Positions 1 to 5,564 are shown, numbered from the stretch's first letter. The stretch is DNA of 6,271 bases from Microgenomates group bacterium (GCA_028276105.1 JAPYWZ010000040.1:1-6271); one strand, 5' to 3'. The notes: a model not told the origin generated them from the sequence alone. Numbers and translations are program-made.

Positions 1-624
1 CCAGCTTTAAAGTACCAAATGAATGAAGGAATAAAAAAAGAGAAACAGAAATTTGGCTTTTGTTTGGTTCAAGATGCCGCCTCACGATTAAATCGAATTG
101 TTGTTGATTCCCTTTTAAAACATAATTTAAAAGCCCTCTCCTTAAATTCTTCATCGATGATAGTGACCAAAAACGGAAAAATTAAAAAATTTTTTCCTTA
201 TCCACTTTTTTCCATCCTTAATTTAGGTTTGATTCCGGTAACTTATGGCGATATCGTTTTTGATGAGGAAAAAGGAAGTTTTATTTTGTCAACCGAGAGG
301 ATTTTAAATTTTTTAGCTTTATTTTTGAAAAAAAAAGGTTTTAAAATCGACAAAATTATTCACAATGGTTTAACCCAAGGAGTTTTGGATGAAAAAGGAA
401 AAACAATAGAAAAAATTACTTTGAAAAATTTCTCTAAGATTGAGAAAAATTTTTATCAAACCTTAGGCTTTGATGTGACGGGAGGAATGTTACATAAGGT
501 TAAAGAAAGTCTTTATTTAACTAAATATGGAATAAAAAGCTTTATTATTAACGGGACAGCCGAGAAAAATCTTTTAAAAAAAGCTCTTTTGGGAGAGGAA
601 GTTTTGGGCACTTGGATAATTTAG
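1..624 (+). CDS. ipk: Isopentenyl phosphate kinase (amino acid kinase family), 5'-truncated by the window edge
   Basis: Phosphorylates isopentenyl phosphate with ATP to give isopentenyl diphosphate, the last step of the alternative mevalonate pathway; cytosolic. The frame is open from base 1, and the ATG at 19 falls inside the family's conserved core, so it is probably internal. Archaeal relatives run about 245-260 residues; 207 are visible, so roughly 50 residues with the N-terminal Lys and the HGGGSFGH-type phosphate loop are off-window. Counting from that ATG, the family landmarks are SRLNRIVVDSLL (22-33), LGLIPVTYGDIVFD (69-82), DVTGGMLHKV (152-161) and a C-terminal GTWII. Two blocks diverge from archaeal enzymes: the usual SGD after the GDIVFD strand reads STE, and the usual TDVDGVYD reads NGLTQGVLDEKG. 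The stop overlaps the stop of the convergent pilin gene. UppS, which uses its product, lies on the same strand 0.7 kb downstream. Family assignment is firm by motif; substrate is inferred, and another small-molecule kinase of the superfamily is the alternative. Confidence 0.87.
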   Translation, partial: PALKYQMNEGIKKEKQKFGFCLVQDAASRLNRIVVDSLLKHNLKALSLNSSSMIVTKNGKIKKFFPYPLFSILNLGLIPVTYGDIVFDEEKGSFILSTERILNFLALFLKKKGFKIDKIIHNGLTQGVLDEKGKTIEKITLKNFSKIEKNFYQTLGFDVTGGMLHKVKESLYLTKYGIKSFIINGTAEKNLLKKALLGEEVLGTWII

Positions 625-986
625 AGGGTAGGAAGGCTAAATTCGATACCGTTTGGACCAATTTTGATGATCCCCAAAATATTCCCAGTAATTAATCCCC
701 AAACAGCAAGCATAACAAAAATTAAAAACATCCCAATAACCGCGTTGGTAATTTTTGCTTGGGCTTTGGCAATTTTTTCTTTTTCTCCACCAGAGACGGT
801 CCAATCATAAGCACCCCAAAGTAAATAAATGATTAAAAAAATTCCCGCTATTATAATAAAAAGTCTAATGCCAATTTCAAAAAGTTTAGCTAAAGCCACA
901 GTTGGATCGCCCCCTAATATTCCAATACCGGGTGGGGGTGAGATTTGACCAATAACTTCATCGGCCTGAGCCAAAACCTTTATCAT
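621..986 (-). CDS. TrbC/VirB2-like (T4SS pilin family) two-helix membrane protein, second of pair
   Basis: 121 residues. A short Pro/Gly-rich N-terminus (ISPPPGIGILGG, 15-26) precedes one hydrophobic helix (about 39-60). A polar loop with the signature WTVSGGEKEKIAKAQAKI (62-79) follows, then a second helix (about 81-104) and a short polar tail. A TM helix, a W..SGG.K.K...A...I loop and a second TM helix form the pattern of the small VirB2/TrbC-like proteins common in CPR genomes. These are annotated as type IV secretion pilins, but their function is largely unproven. It follows the upstream paralogue by 5 bases with no Shine-Dalgarno, so it is probably co-transcribed and translationally coupled. 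The N-terminus lacks a hydrophobic signal core, although LAQAD (5-9) resembles a cleavage-site sequence. No upstream in-frame start is available before a stop. Its stop shares bases TTAG with the convergent kinase gene. Membrane location is confident; the pilin role is inferred. Confidence 0.82.
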   Translation of the reverse strand: MIKVLAQADEVIGQISPPPGIGILGGDPTVALAKLFEIGIRLFIIIAGIFLIIYLLWGAYDWTVSGGEKEKIAKAQAKITNAVIGMFLIFVMLAVWGLITGNILGIIKIGPNGIEFSLPTL

Positions 987-991
987 ATTTT

Positions 992-1291
992 TTAAAAAGG
1001 TAAGATTGATTCAATTCTAAGAATTTTTCCAATAATTCTTACCAAAAGAAAACTGCTAACAATTAAAATCAGTCCCAAAACGGCAAAACTAATAGTTTTT
1101 TGCGCTTTGGCTACTGTTTCTTTGTTTTCGCCCGCCGTTAAGATTTTAAAAGCCGCTTGAAAAAGGATTATAAGAAAAAAAACAGCCACCGCCGTCATTA
1201 TCAGCGGTAAAATTATTTTCATTAAACTGGGAACGGTGGCTATTTTTGCGGGAGCAAAATTAGTGGGATTTATTTCTATGGCATAAACCAT
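992..1291 (-). CDS. TrbC/VirB2-like (T4SS pilin family) two-helix membrane protein, first of pair
   Basis: 99 residues with the same architecture as its downstream neighbour: a polar N-terminus (1-22), a TM helix at about 24-47, a charged loop LTAGENKETVAKAQKTI (51-67) and a TM helix at about 68-88. The loop corresponds to the SGG..K...A...I signature, but here it reads TAGENKE, so the two genes are old, diverged paralogues rather than a recent duplication. There is no classical signal peptide. An internal Met at 24 would remove the N-terminal segment, but the text before it (NFAPAKIATVPSL) fits the pre-helix region of the family, so the first ATG is kept. A near-consensus promoter lies immediately upstream, and the predicted transcription start falls on the ATG, suggesting a leaderless message. 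No ATPase or channel gene of a type IV secretion system is in the window, so the role could be a pilus or conjugation subunit or another small membrane assembly. Confidence 0.8.
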   Translation of the reverse strand: MVYAIEINPTNFAPAKIATVPSLMKIILPLIMTAVAVFFLIILFQAAFKILTAGENKETVAKAQKTISFAVLGLILIVSSFLLVRIIGKILRIESILPF

Positions 1292-1297
1292 AAAAAA

Positions 1298-1326
1298 ATT
1301 TTAAAGAAAATGATTTTTAAAGTCAA
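1298..1326 (-). promoter_or_regulatory. Sigma70-type promoter for the pilin pair
   Basis: Read on the minus strand: a -35 box TTGACT (1326-1321, five of six consensus), a 17-base spacer (1320-1304) and a -10 box TAAAAT (1303-1298, five of six). A start about seven bases after the -10 box falls on base 1291, the A of the pilin ATG, so the transcript would have essentially no leader. The spacer length and both hexamers are near ideal, making this the best promoter in the window. The -35 box directly abuts the purine-rich ribosome-binding candidate of the divergent uppS gene. Confidence 0.68.
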
Positions 1327-1331
1327 GGGGA
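1325..1331 (+). promoter_or_regulatory. Candidate ribosome-binding site deciding the uppS start
   Basis: AAGGGGA lies 11 bases before the ATG at 1343. The spacing is slightly long, but this is the only Shine-Dalgarno-like tract near a start in the window. The earlier in-frame ATG at 1310 has only A/T-rich sequence before it. Together with the family N-terminus beginning just before HIAIIPDGN, this favours 1343 as the start. Confidence 0.4.
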
Positions 1332-1342
1332 CTAATAACTTT

Positions 1343-2035
1343 ATGGATAATTTACCAAAACATATTGCAATTATTCCTGATGGCAACAGGCGTTGGGCTA
1401 AAGAAAAGGGGCTACCTACTTTTGATGGACACAAGAAGGGTTTTAACCAAGCAATAGAAATTGGTAAAAAGGCAAGAGAGTTGGGAATTAAAGTTTTAAC
1501 TCTTTGGGCTTTTTCTACTGAAAACTGGAAAAGAAAAAAAGAGGAAGTTTCGTATTTGATGGATCTTTATTACCAAATGATTGAAAGAAACATTAAAGAC
1601 GCATTAAAGGAAGAGATAAGAATTATTCATCTTGGACGGAAAGATCGAATCGGAAAAAATCTTTTAAAAAAAATTGAAGAAGCAGAAGAAAAAACAAAAA
1701 ATTTTGATAAATATTATTTAGCTATCGCATTAGATTATGGAGGAAGAGATGAAATTATAAGAACAATAAATAAAATAAATCAATCAAAAATAAGCATTAA
1801 AAATTTTTCTGAGGAAAAAATTAATCAATTTTTAGACACCAAAGATCTTCCGTATCCCTACCCTGATTTAGTGATTCGAACAAGTGGGGAAATAAGAACT
1901 TCGGGTTTTATGATTTGGCAAGCCGCTTATTCTGAATGGATTTTTTATCCAAAATATTTTCCCGATTTTACCCCTTTTGATTTAGAAAAATCCATTAAAG
2001 AATATAAAAAAAGAAAAAGACGTTTTGGTGTATAA
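1343..2035 (+). CDS. uppS: (Di-trans,poly-cis)-undecaprenyl diphosphate synthase family protein
   Basis: cis-Prenyltransferase that condenses isopentenyl diphosphate onto an allylic diphosphate to make the long-chain polyprenyl carrier for wall and surface glycans; acts at the inner face of the membrane. 230 residues from the chosen ATG, a normal family length; starting at 1310 would add 11 residues. Motifs in order: HIAIIPDGNRRWAK (7-20, with Mg-binding Asp13), GHKKGF (29-34), LTLWAFSTENWKR (52-64), ALDYGGR (129-135), PDLVIRTSGE (174-183) and the acidic residue of AYSEW (Glu198). Arg179 and Arg185 match the conserved diphosphate-binding arginines. The usual bacterial IIMDGN reads IIPDGN and the usual SNF..W reads SGFMIW, a more archaeal-like flavour, so chain length cannot be assumed to be C55. 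No strong promoter is seen; TGGCATAAA at 1279-1287 is a weak extended -10 candidate. The stop overlaps the -10 box of fic. Confidence 0.93.
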   Translation: MDNLPKHIAIIPDGNRRWAKEKGLPTFDGHKKGFNQAIEIGKKARELGIKVLTLWAFSTENWKRKKEEVSYLMDLYYQMIERNIKDALKEEIRIIHLGRKDRIGKNLLKKIEEAEEKTKNFDKYYLAIALDYGGRDEIIRTINKINQSKISIKNFSEEKINQFLDTKDLPYPYPDLVIRTSGEIRTSGFMIWQAAYSEWIFYPKYFPDFTPFDLEKSIKEYKKRKRRFGV

Positions 2036-2036
2036 T
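2031..2036 (+). promoter_or_regulatory. -10 box for the fic-ligase operon, overlapping the uppS stop
   Basis: A perfect TATAAT spans the uppS stop codon, and six bases separate it from the ATG at 2043, so transcription would begin on or next to the start codon. No -35 box is recognisable at 17 bases spacing; the region upstream is A-rich coding sequence. A chance TATAAT is quite possible in DNA this AT-rich. The support is its position, which is identical relative to the ATG at two other genes in the window, together with the absence of a Shine-Dalgarno. Confidence 0.45.
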
Positions 2037-2042
2037 ATTTTT

Positions 2043-3086
2043 ATGTTTCTTCCTTCTTTTACTATCACTAACAAAATTTTAACCAACATTGCCAAAATTG
2101 AAGCGGCCGAGGAGATAATCAAAAACGCTCCACTTCTTCCCTTGTGGGAAAAACAGTTTAAACAAGATGCAATTGTCCGCGCTGTTTATCACGGGACTCA
2201 TATCGAAGGCAATCTTTTAAATAAAGAGGAGGCAAAAGATGTTCTTTTGGGAAAAGAGGTGGCGGCCCGTCCACGTGATATTCAAGAGGTGATAAACTAT
2301 CGCAAAGTGATTGAGTTTATCGATGAGGAAGCCAAGAAAAAGATTGAGAAAATTACCGAACAGTTAATAAAAAAACTTCACAAAATTATTACCGACAAAA
2401 TTTTACCACCAGAAGAACAAGGAGAGTATAGAAAAAAACAGGTTGTTATTCGCAACTCTCAAACGGGAGAAGTGACTTTTCGACCACCGCCACCGATTGA
2501 AGTGCCGTTTTTGATGCGAGAATTTGTTTATTGGTTAAATACGTGGGATTTTCAAAAAATTCATCCGGTTTTAAAGGCGGGAATCGCTCATCATGAGTTG
2601 GTAAGAATTCATCCTTTTTTGGATGGTAATGGCAGAGTGGCAAGAATTTTGGCCACTTTGATTCTTTTTTTGGGAGGATATGATATTCGCCGATTTTTTT
2701 CTTTGGAGGAATATTACGATAAAGACGCTTTTTCTTATTATGAGAATTTACAAAAGGCTTCTTCTGGTGACTTAACTTCTTGGCTTGAGTATTTTACCTT
2801 AGGGGCGGCCAGCGAATTTGAAAAGATAAAAGAAAAAGTTTTAAAGCTTTCCAAAGATATCAAACTTAAGCAAAAAATTGGCGGGCAGCAAATATTTTTA
2901 ACAGAAAGACAGATGAAAATTGTAGAGTATATTCAAGAAGTGGGATATCTTCAAAATCAAGCGTTTAAAACTCTTTTTCCTGATATTTCCGAAGATACGG
3001 TTTTGCGCGATTTAAAAGATTTGATAAATAAAGGTTTAATTAAAAAAGTTGGCTCAACTAAAAACGCCCGTTATATCATAGTATGA
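2043..3086 (+). CDS. Fic domain protein (protein AMP-transferase) with C-terminal winged helix
   Basis: Fic enzymes usually transfer AMP from ATP to a Ser/Thr/Tyr hydroxyl of a target protein. 347 residues from the ATG at 2043; a TTG six codons earlier is the alternative start, but it lies before the -10 box. Visible parts: an N-terminal helical region with the inhibitory-helix element GTHIEGN (51-57, Glu55); the linker and flap region ending FRPPPP (146-151) and PFLMREFVYWLN (155-166); and the full active-site motif HPFLDGNGRVAR (190-201) with His190, Asp194, Asn196, Arg198 and Arg201 intact. A winged helix-turn-helix follows at about 285-347 (TERQMKIVEYI, then SEDTVLRDLKDL). The layout is that of autoinhibited class II Fic proteins with a DNA-binding-like tail; the Ser/Thr usual four residues before the inhibitory Glu is Gly here. 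It overlaps the ligase start by ATGA. No antitoxin-like partner is adjacent. The target is unknown; regulation of its own operon through the winged helix is possible. Confidence 0.92.
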   Translation: MFLPSFTITNKILTNIAKIEAAEEIIKNAPLLPLWEKQFKQDAIVRAVYHGTHIEGNLLNKEEAKDVLLGKEVAARPRDIQEVINYRKVIEFIDEEAKKKIEKITEQLIKKLHKIITDKILPPEEQGEYRKKQVVIRNSQTGEVTFRPPPPIEVPFLMREFVYWLNTWDFQKIHPVLKAGIAHHELVRIHPFLDGNGRVARILATLILFLGGYDIRRFFSLEEYYDKDAFSYYENLQKASSGDLTSWLEYFTLGAASEFEKIKEKVLKLSKDIKLKQKIGGQQIFLTERQMKIVEYIQEVGYLQNQAFKTLFPDISEDTVLRDLKDLINKGLIKKVGSTKNARYIIV

Positions 3087-4870
3087 TTTTTAAAGATCTA
3101 GCCTCTTATTTTGAAAAAATCGAAAAAACTACCAGTAGGTTGGAGATAACCAAGCTTTTAGCCCAACTTTTTAAAAAGTTAACCGCAAAAGAATTGGAGA
3201 TGACAGTTTTTCTTCTTCAAGGACGGGTGGCTCCTTTGTATGAAAAAGTGGAATTTGGGATGGCGGAAAAAATGGTGATTAAAGCGGCGAGTTTGGCTTT
3301 GAATCTTGAGAGTAAATTTTTTATGAAAGAGTATAAAAAAATTGGGGACTTGGGGGAAACGGTTGAGTATTTTAAAAAACAAACGCCGTCTTTTGAAGAA
3401 AAAAAATTGTCAATTAAGGAGGTTTTTGAGACTCTTTATCAGATTGCCACTTGTGCCGGCGAAGGTTCCCAGGAAAAAAAAATTGGTCTTCTATCAATGT
3501 TAATTCGTCAACTTGATCCTTTGTCTTGTTGCTATTTGGTAAGAATTCCCACCGGTGTTTTGCGTTTGGGTTTTTCGGATATGACTATTTTGGATGCTTT
3601 GTCATGGATGGAAAAAGGAGATAAAAGTTTACGAGAGATTATTGAAACAGCTTATCATGTCAGACCCAATTTGGGATATATTGCTAAAGTGATTAAAGAA
3701 AAAGGCGTTTCTTTTTGTAAAAAAATAACACCCTCGGTTTTTACCCCGATTTTGATGATGAAGGCAGAAAGACTTTCCTCGGCCAAAGAAATTTTGGAAA
3801 AAATTGGCCGGTGTGCGGTTGAGTCAAAATATGATGGTTTTCGTTTACAAATTCATTATTCTAAAGAAGAAAATCAGGTAAGAATTTTTTCGCGCAACTT
3901 GGAAGAAGTGTCTTCTATGTATCCTGATATTGTTTCTGGGGTGAAAAATGAAATAAAAGCGAAGAATATTATTTTTGAAGGTGAAGCTATTGGTTTTGAT
4001 CCACAAACTGGTAACTTTCTTCCTTTTCAAGAAACGGTTCAGCGAAAAAGAAAATATGGAGTAGAAGAAAAAAGTAAAGAAATTCCTTTAAAACTTTTTG
4101 CTTATGAGCTTTTGTATTTAGATGATTCTAGCTTCATTCATCATCCATTTGAGGAAAGAAGAAAAGCTTTGGAAAAAGTGGTTACCCAAAAAAAAGATAT
4201 TTTTAAAAATACGATTTTGTTAGCTTCTCAACAGATTGTTTCTTCAGAGAAAAAATTGGAGCTTATTTTTTACGATGCTGTTAGTCGAGGATTGGAGGGG
4301 ATTGTCGCCAAAAAACTCGATGGTATTTATCAAGCAGGTGCTCGGGGGTGGAACTGGATAAAGTTTAAAAGAAGCTATTCCTCAAAAATAGAAGACACCA
4401 TTGATTGTTTGGTGATGGGTTATGATGTGGGGAAAGGGAAAAGAGCCTCTTTTGGTATTGGGGCCTTTTTAGTTGGGGTTTTTGATGAAGACAATGACTT
4501 ATATGTGACTGTTGCTAAAATTGGCACCGGTCTTTCTGATGAAGAGTGGCGACTTCTTTTTCAAAAATGTCAAAAGATAAAAGTGAAAGATAAACCAAAA
4601 AATTATCTCGTTGATAAAACGATGGAATGTGATGTTTGGGTTTTGCCGTCTTTGGTGGTTGAGATTCGGGCTGATGAGATTACTCGTTCTCCAGTTCATA
4701 CAGCCGGAAGAAAAATGAAAAAAACAAAAACCGGCCAAGCCGAGGAAGTTGATGTTCCTGGTTTTGCTTTAAGGTTTCCAAGATTGGAGCGTTTTCGTGA
4801 GGATAAAAGTTTTTCTGAAGTAACTACTTTAAAAGAACTAGAGAGTCTTTGTCACAGTCAAAAACGATGA
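3083..4870 (+). CDS. lig: ATP-dependent DNA ligase, archaeal/eukaryal LigI type
   Basis: Seals nicks in duplex DNA through an enzyme-lysyl-AMP intermediate. 595 residues, the usual size for archaeal LigI-like enzymes. The N-terminal DNA-binding domain (about 1-200) carries GVLRLGFSDMTILDALS (158-174). The adenylation domain (about 215-430) has motif I KYDG (249-252, catalytic Lys249), FSRN (269-272), motif III FEGEAIGFD (298-306), IIIa FAYELLYLDD (339-348), motif IV EGIVAKK (405-411) and motif V WIKFKRSY (425-432). The OB domain (about 435-580) has VEIRADEITRSPVHT (526-540) and LRFPRLERFREDK (563-575) near the end. All catalytic motifs are present. Its ATG sits inside the fic stop (ATGA) with no Shine-Dalgarno, so translation is probably coupled. 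The 3' end overlaps the convergent glycosyltransferase by 13 bases. Most bacteria rely on NAD-dependent LigA; whether one exists elsewhere here cannot be seen, so this could be the main replicative ligase or a repair ligase. Transfer from archaea is possible but unproven. Confidence 0.95.
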   Translation: MIFKDLASYFEKIEKTTSRLEITKLLAQLFKKLTAKELEMTVFLLQGRVAPLYEKVEFGMAEKMVIKAASLALNLESKFFMKEYKKIGDLGETVEYFKKQTPSFEEKKLSIKEVFETLYQIATCAGEGSQEKKIGLLSMLIRQLDPLSCCYLVRIPTGVLRLGFSDMTILDALSWMEKGDKSLREIIETAYHVRPNLGYIAKVIKEKGVSFCKKITPSVFTPILMMKAERLSSAKEILEKIGRCAVESKYDGFRLQIHYSKEENQVRIFSRNLEEVSSMYPDIVSGVKNEIKAKNIIFEGEAIGFDPQTGNFLPFQETVQRKRKYGVEEKSKEIPLKLFAYELLYLDDSSFIHHPFEERRKALEKVVTQKKDIFKNTILLASQQIVSSEKKLELIFYDAVSRGLEGIVAKKLDGIYQAGARGWNWIKFKRSYSSKIEDTIDCLVMGYDVGKGKRASFGIGAFLVGVFDEDNDLYVTVAKIGTGLSDEEWRLLFQKCQKIKVKDKPKNYLVDKTMECDVWVLPSLVVEIRADEITRSPVHTAGRKMKKTKTGQAEEVDVPGFALRFPRLERFREDKSFSEVTTLKELESLCHSQKR

Positions 4871-5541
4871 GAGACTAAATTTTTAATTAAGCGCCAAGGA
4901 TAGTTTAGAAAAAAAATCCAAGGAGTTTTAACAATTCTTCTTGATGAGGCATAAACAATCAAATTAAAATCATAAATAATCTTTCCGTTATTTTTTAAAA
5001 TATGTAAAGATAAATCAATGTCTTCATGGATATTTTTTTCATCAAAACAAACTTCCTTTTTTATTTTTTCCCAAATTTTTTTTGAAATTGCCATATTTGG
5101 GCCAAGTAACGTTTCACCTTTTTGTAAAATTTTTATTAAAATAAGATAAATATTTGAAAAAAAAGCAGTTTTTAAAAAAAAATCATAAAAAATAATTGGG
5201 CCGGTTAAACCATCGATTTTATTTTTTGAAAAATTTTCTTTTATTTTTTTTATCCAGTTTTTCGGTAAAATTGAGTCAGCGTCGCAGCGAACTAAAATAT
5301 CCCCTTTGGCTTTACTAAATCCTTTGTTTCTGGCAAAAACCACTCCTTTCTTTTTTTCCTTAACGATTTTAATTGGAAGGCTTTTTTTATATTTTTTGAC
5401 AATGTTTATCGTGTTATCGGTGCAGTTATCATCAACGATAATTATTTCATCAGGTTTTTCGATCTGTTTTTCAAGACTATCCAAACACGGACCAATATAT
5501 TTTTCTTCATTAAAAACAGGAATAATCAGCGAAACTTTCAT
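4858..5541 (-). CDS. Family 2 (GT-A fold) glycosyltransferase, minus strand
   Basis: Transfers a sugar from a nucleotide-sugar donor to an unknown acceptor, probably a lipid-linked or surface glycan at the inner face of the membrane. 227 residues, little more than the GT-A catalytic domain. Motifs: VSLIIPVFNEEKYIGPCL (3-20), IIIVDDNCTDNT (33-44), VFARNKGFSKAKGD (68-81), the metal-binding DAD within CDADS (Asp87-Asp89), GPNMAISK (147-154) and the HEDIDLS acidic motif (172-178, a probable catalytic-base position). The tail is basic and hydrophobic (TPWIFFLNYPWRLIKNL, 206-222) and could touch the membrane, but it is no clear TM anchor. No Shine-Dalgarno: TATAAT lies six bases before the ATG. The gene is very AT-rich, with long A/T runs, more so than the fic-ligase block. 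Donor and acceptor cannot be read from sequence. Confidence 0.9.
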   Translation of the reverse strand: MKVSLIIPVFNEEKYIGPCLDSLEKQIEKPDEIIIVDDNCTDNTINIVKKYKKSLPIKIVKEKKKGVVFARNKGFSKAKGDILVRCDADSILPKNWIKKIKENFSKNKIDGLTGPIIFYDFFLKTAFFSNIYLILIKILQKGETLLGPNMAISKKIWEKIKKEVCFDEKNIHEDIDLSLHILKNNGKIIYDFNLIVYASSRRIVKTPWIFFLNYPWRLIKNLVSHRF

Positions 5542-5547
5542 TTTTTT

Positions 5548-5555
5548 ATTATAAT
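5548..5555. promoter_or_regulatory. Palindromic -10 element shared by the divergent glycosyltransferase genes
   Basis: ATTATAAT is its own reverse complement and holds TATAAT on both strands: 5553-5548 on minus and 5550-5555 on plus. On minus, six A residues separate it from the ATG at 5541; on plus, nine bases separate it from the ATG at 5565. The whole intergenic gap is 23 bases and holds no Shine-Dalgarno. No good -35 box is seen in either direction; such a box would have to lie inside the opposite gene. Confidence 0.5.
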
Positions 5556-5564
5556 TTTAAAAAT

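Noticed and set aside
19..21. ATG at 19 as the start of the kinase
   Set aside because: The frame is open back to base 1, and this Met lies where the family already has its middle section; the N-terminal phosphate loop would be missing. The gene is cut by the window edge.
328..336. Nine-A runs within coding sequence (328-336 and 5883-5891, among others) as programmed frameshift sites
   Set aside because: The reading frames continue unbroken through them with conserved motifs on both sides; they fit AT-rich lysine codon use.
576..597. Possible terminator for the pilin pair on the minus strand (CTCT, six-base loop, AGAG, C, then seven T)
   Set aside because: The stem is only four base pairs with no extension, and A/T runs are everywhere in this DNA.
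621..1291. The two pilin genes as a recent tandem duplication
   Set aside because: Only the helix-loop-helix pattern is shared; the residue wording and lengths (121 and 99) differ too much, and no nucleotide repeat is visible.
2025..2042. TTG at 2025 as the fic start
   Set aside because: It would overlap uppS and precede the TATAAT box; the ATG at 2043 gives a normal Fic N-terminus.
3179..3382. Minus-strand open frames within the fic and ligase genes (2446-2643, 3179-3382, 3845-4030, 4499-4738)
   Set aside because: All lie opposite strongly conserved Fic or ligase motifs and have compositions typical of antisense frames.
4832..4850. Hairpin near the 3' end of the ligase gene, a possible terminator for the minus-strand glycosyltransferase
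   Set aside because: Seven pairs with a bulged A, and only a short T tract follows on the minus strand; it lies in coding sequence and is too weak to call.
5306..5554. Plus-strand open frame opposite the minus-strand glycosyltransferase
   Set aside because: It is the antisense of clear GT motifs (VDDNCTDNT, CDADS), with low-complexity hydrophobic content and no recognisable domain.
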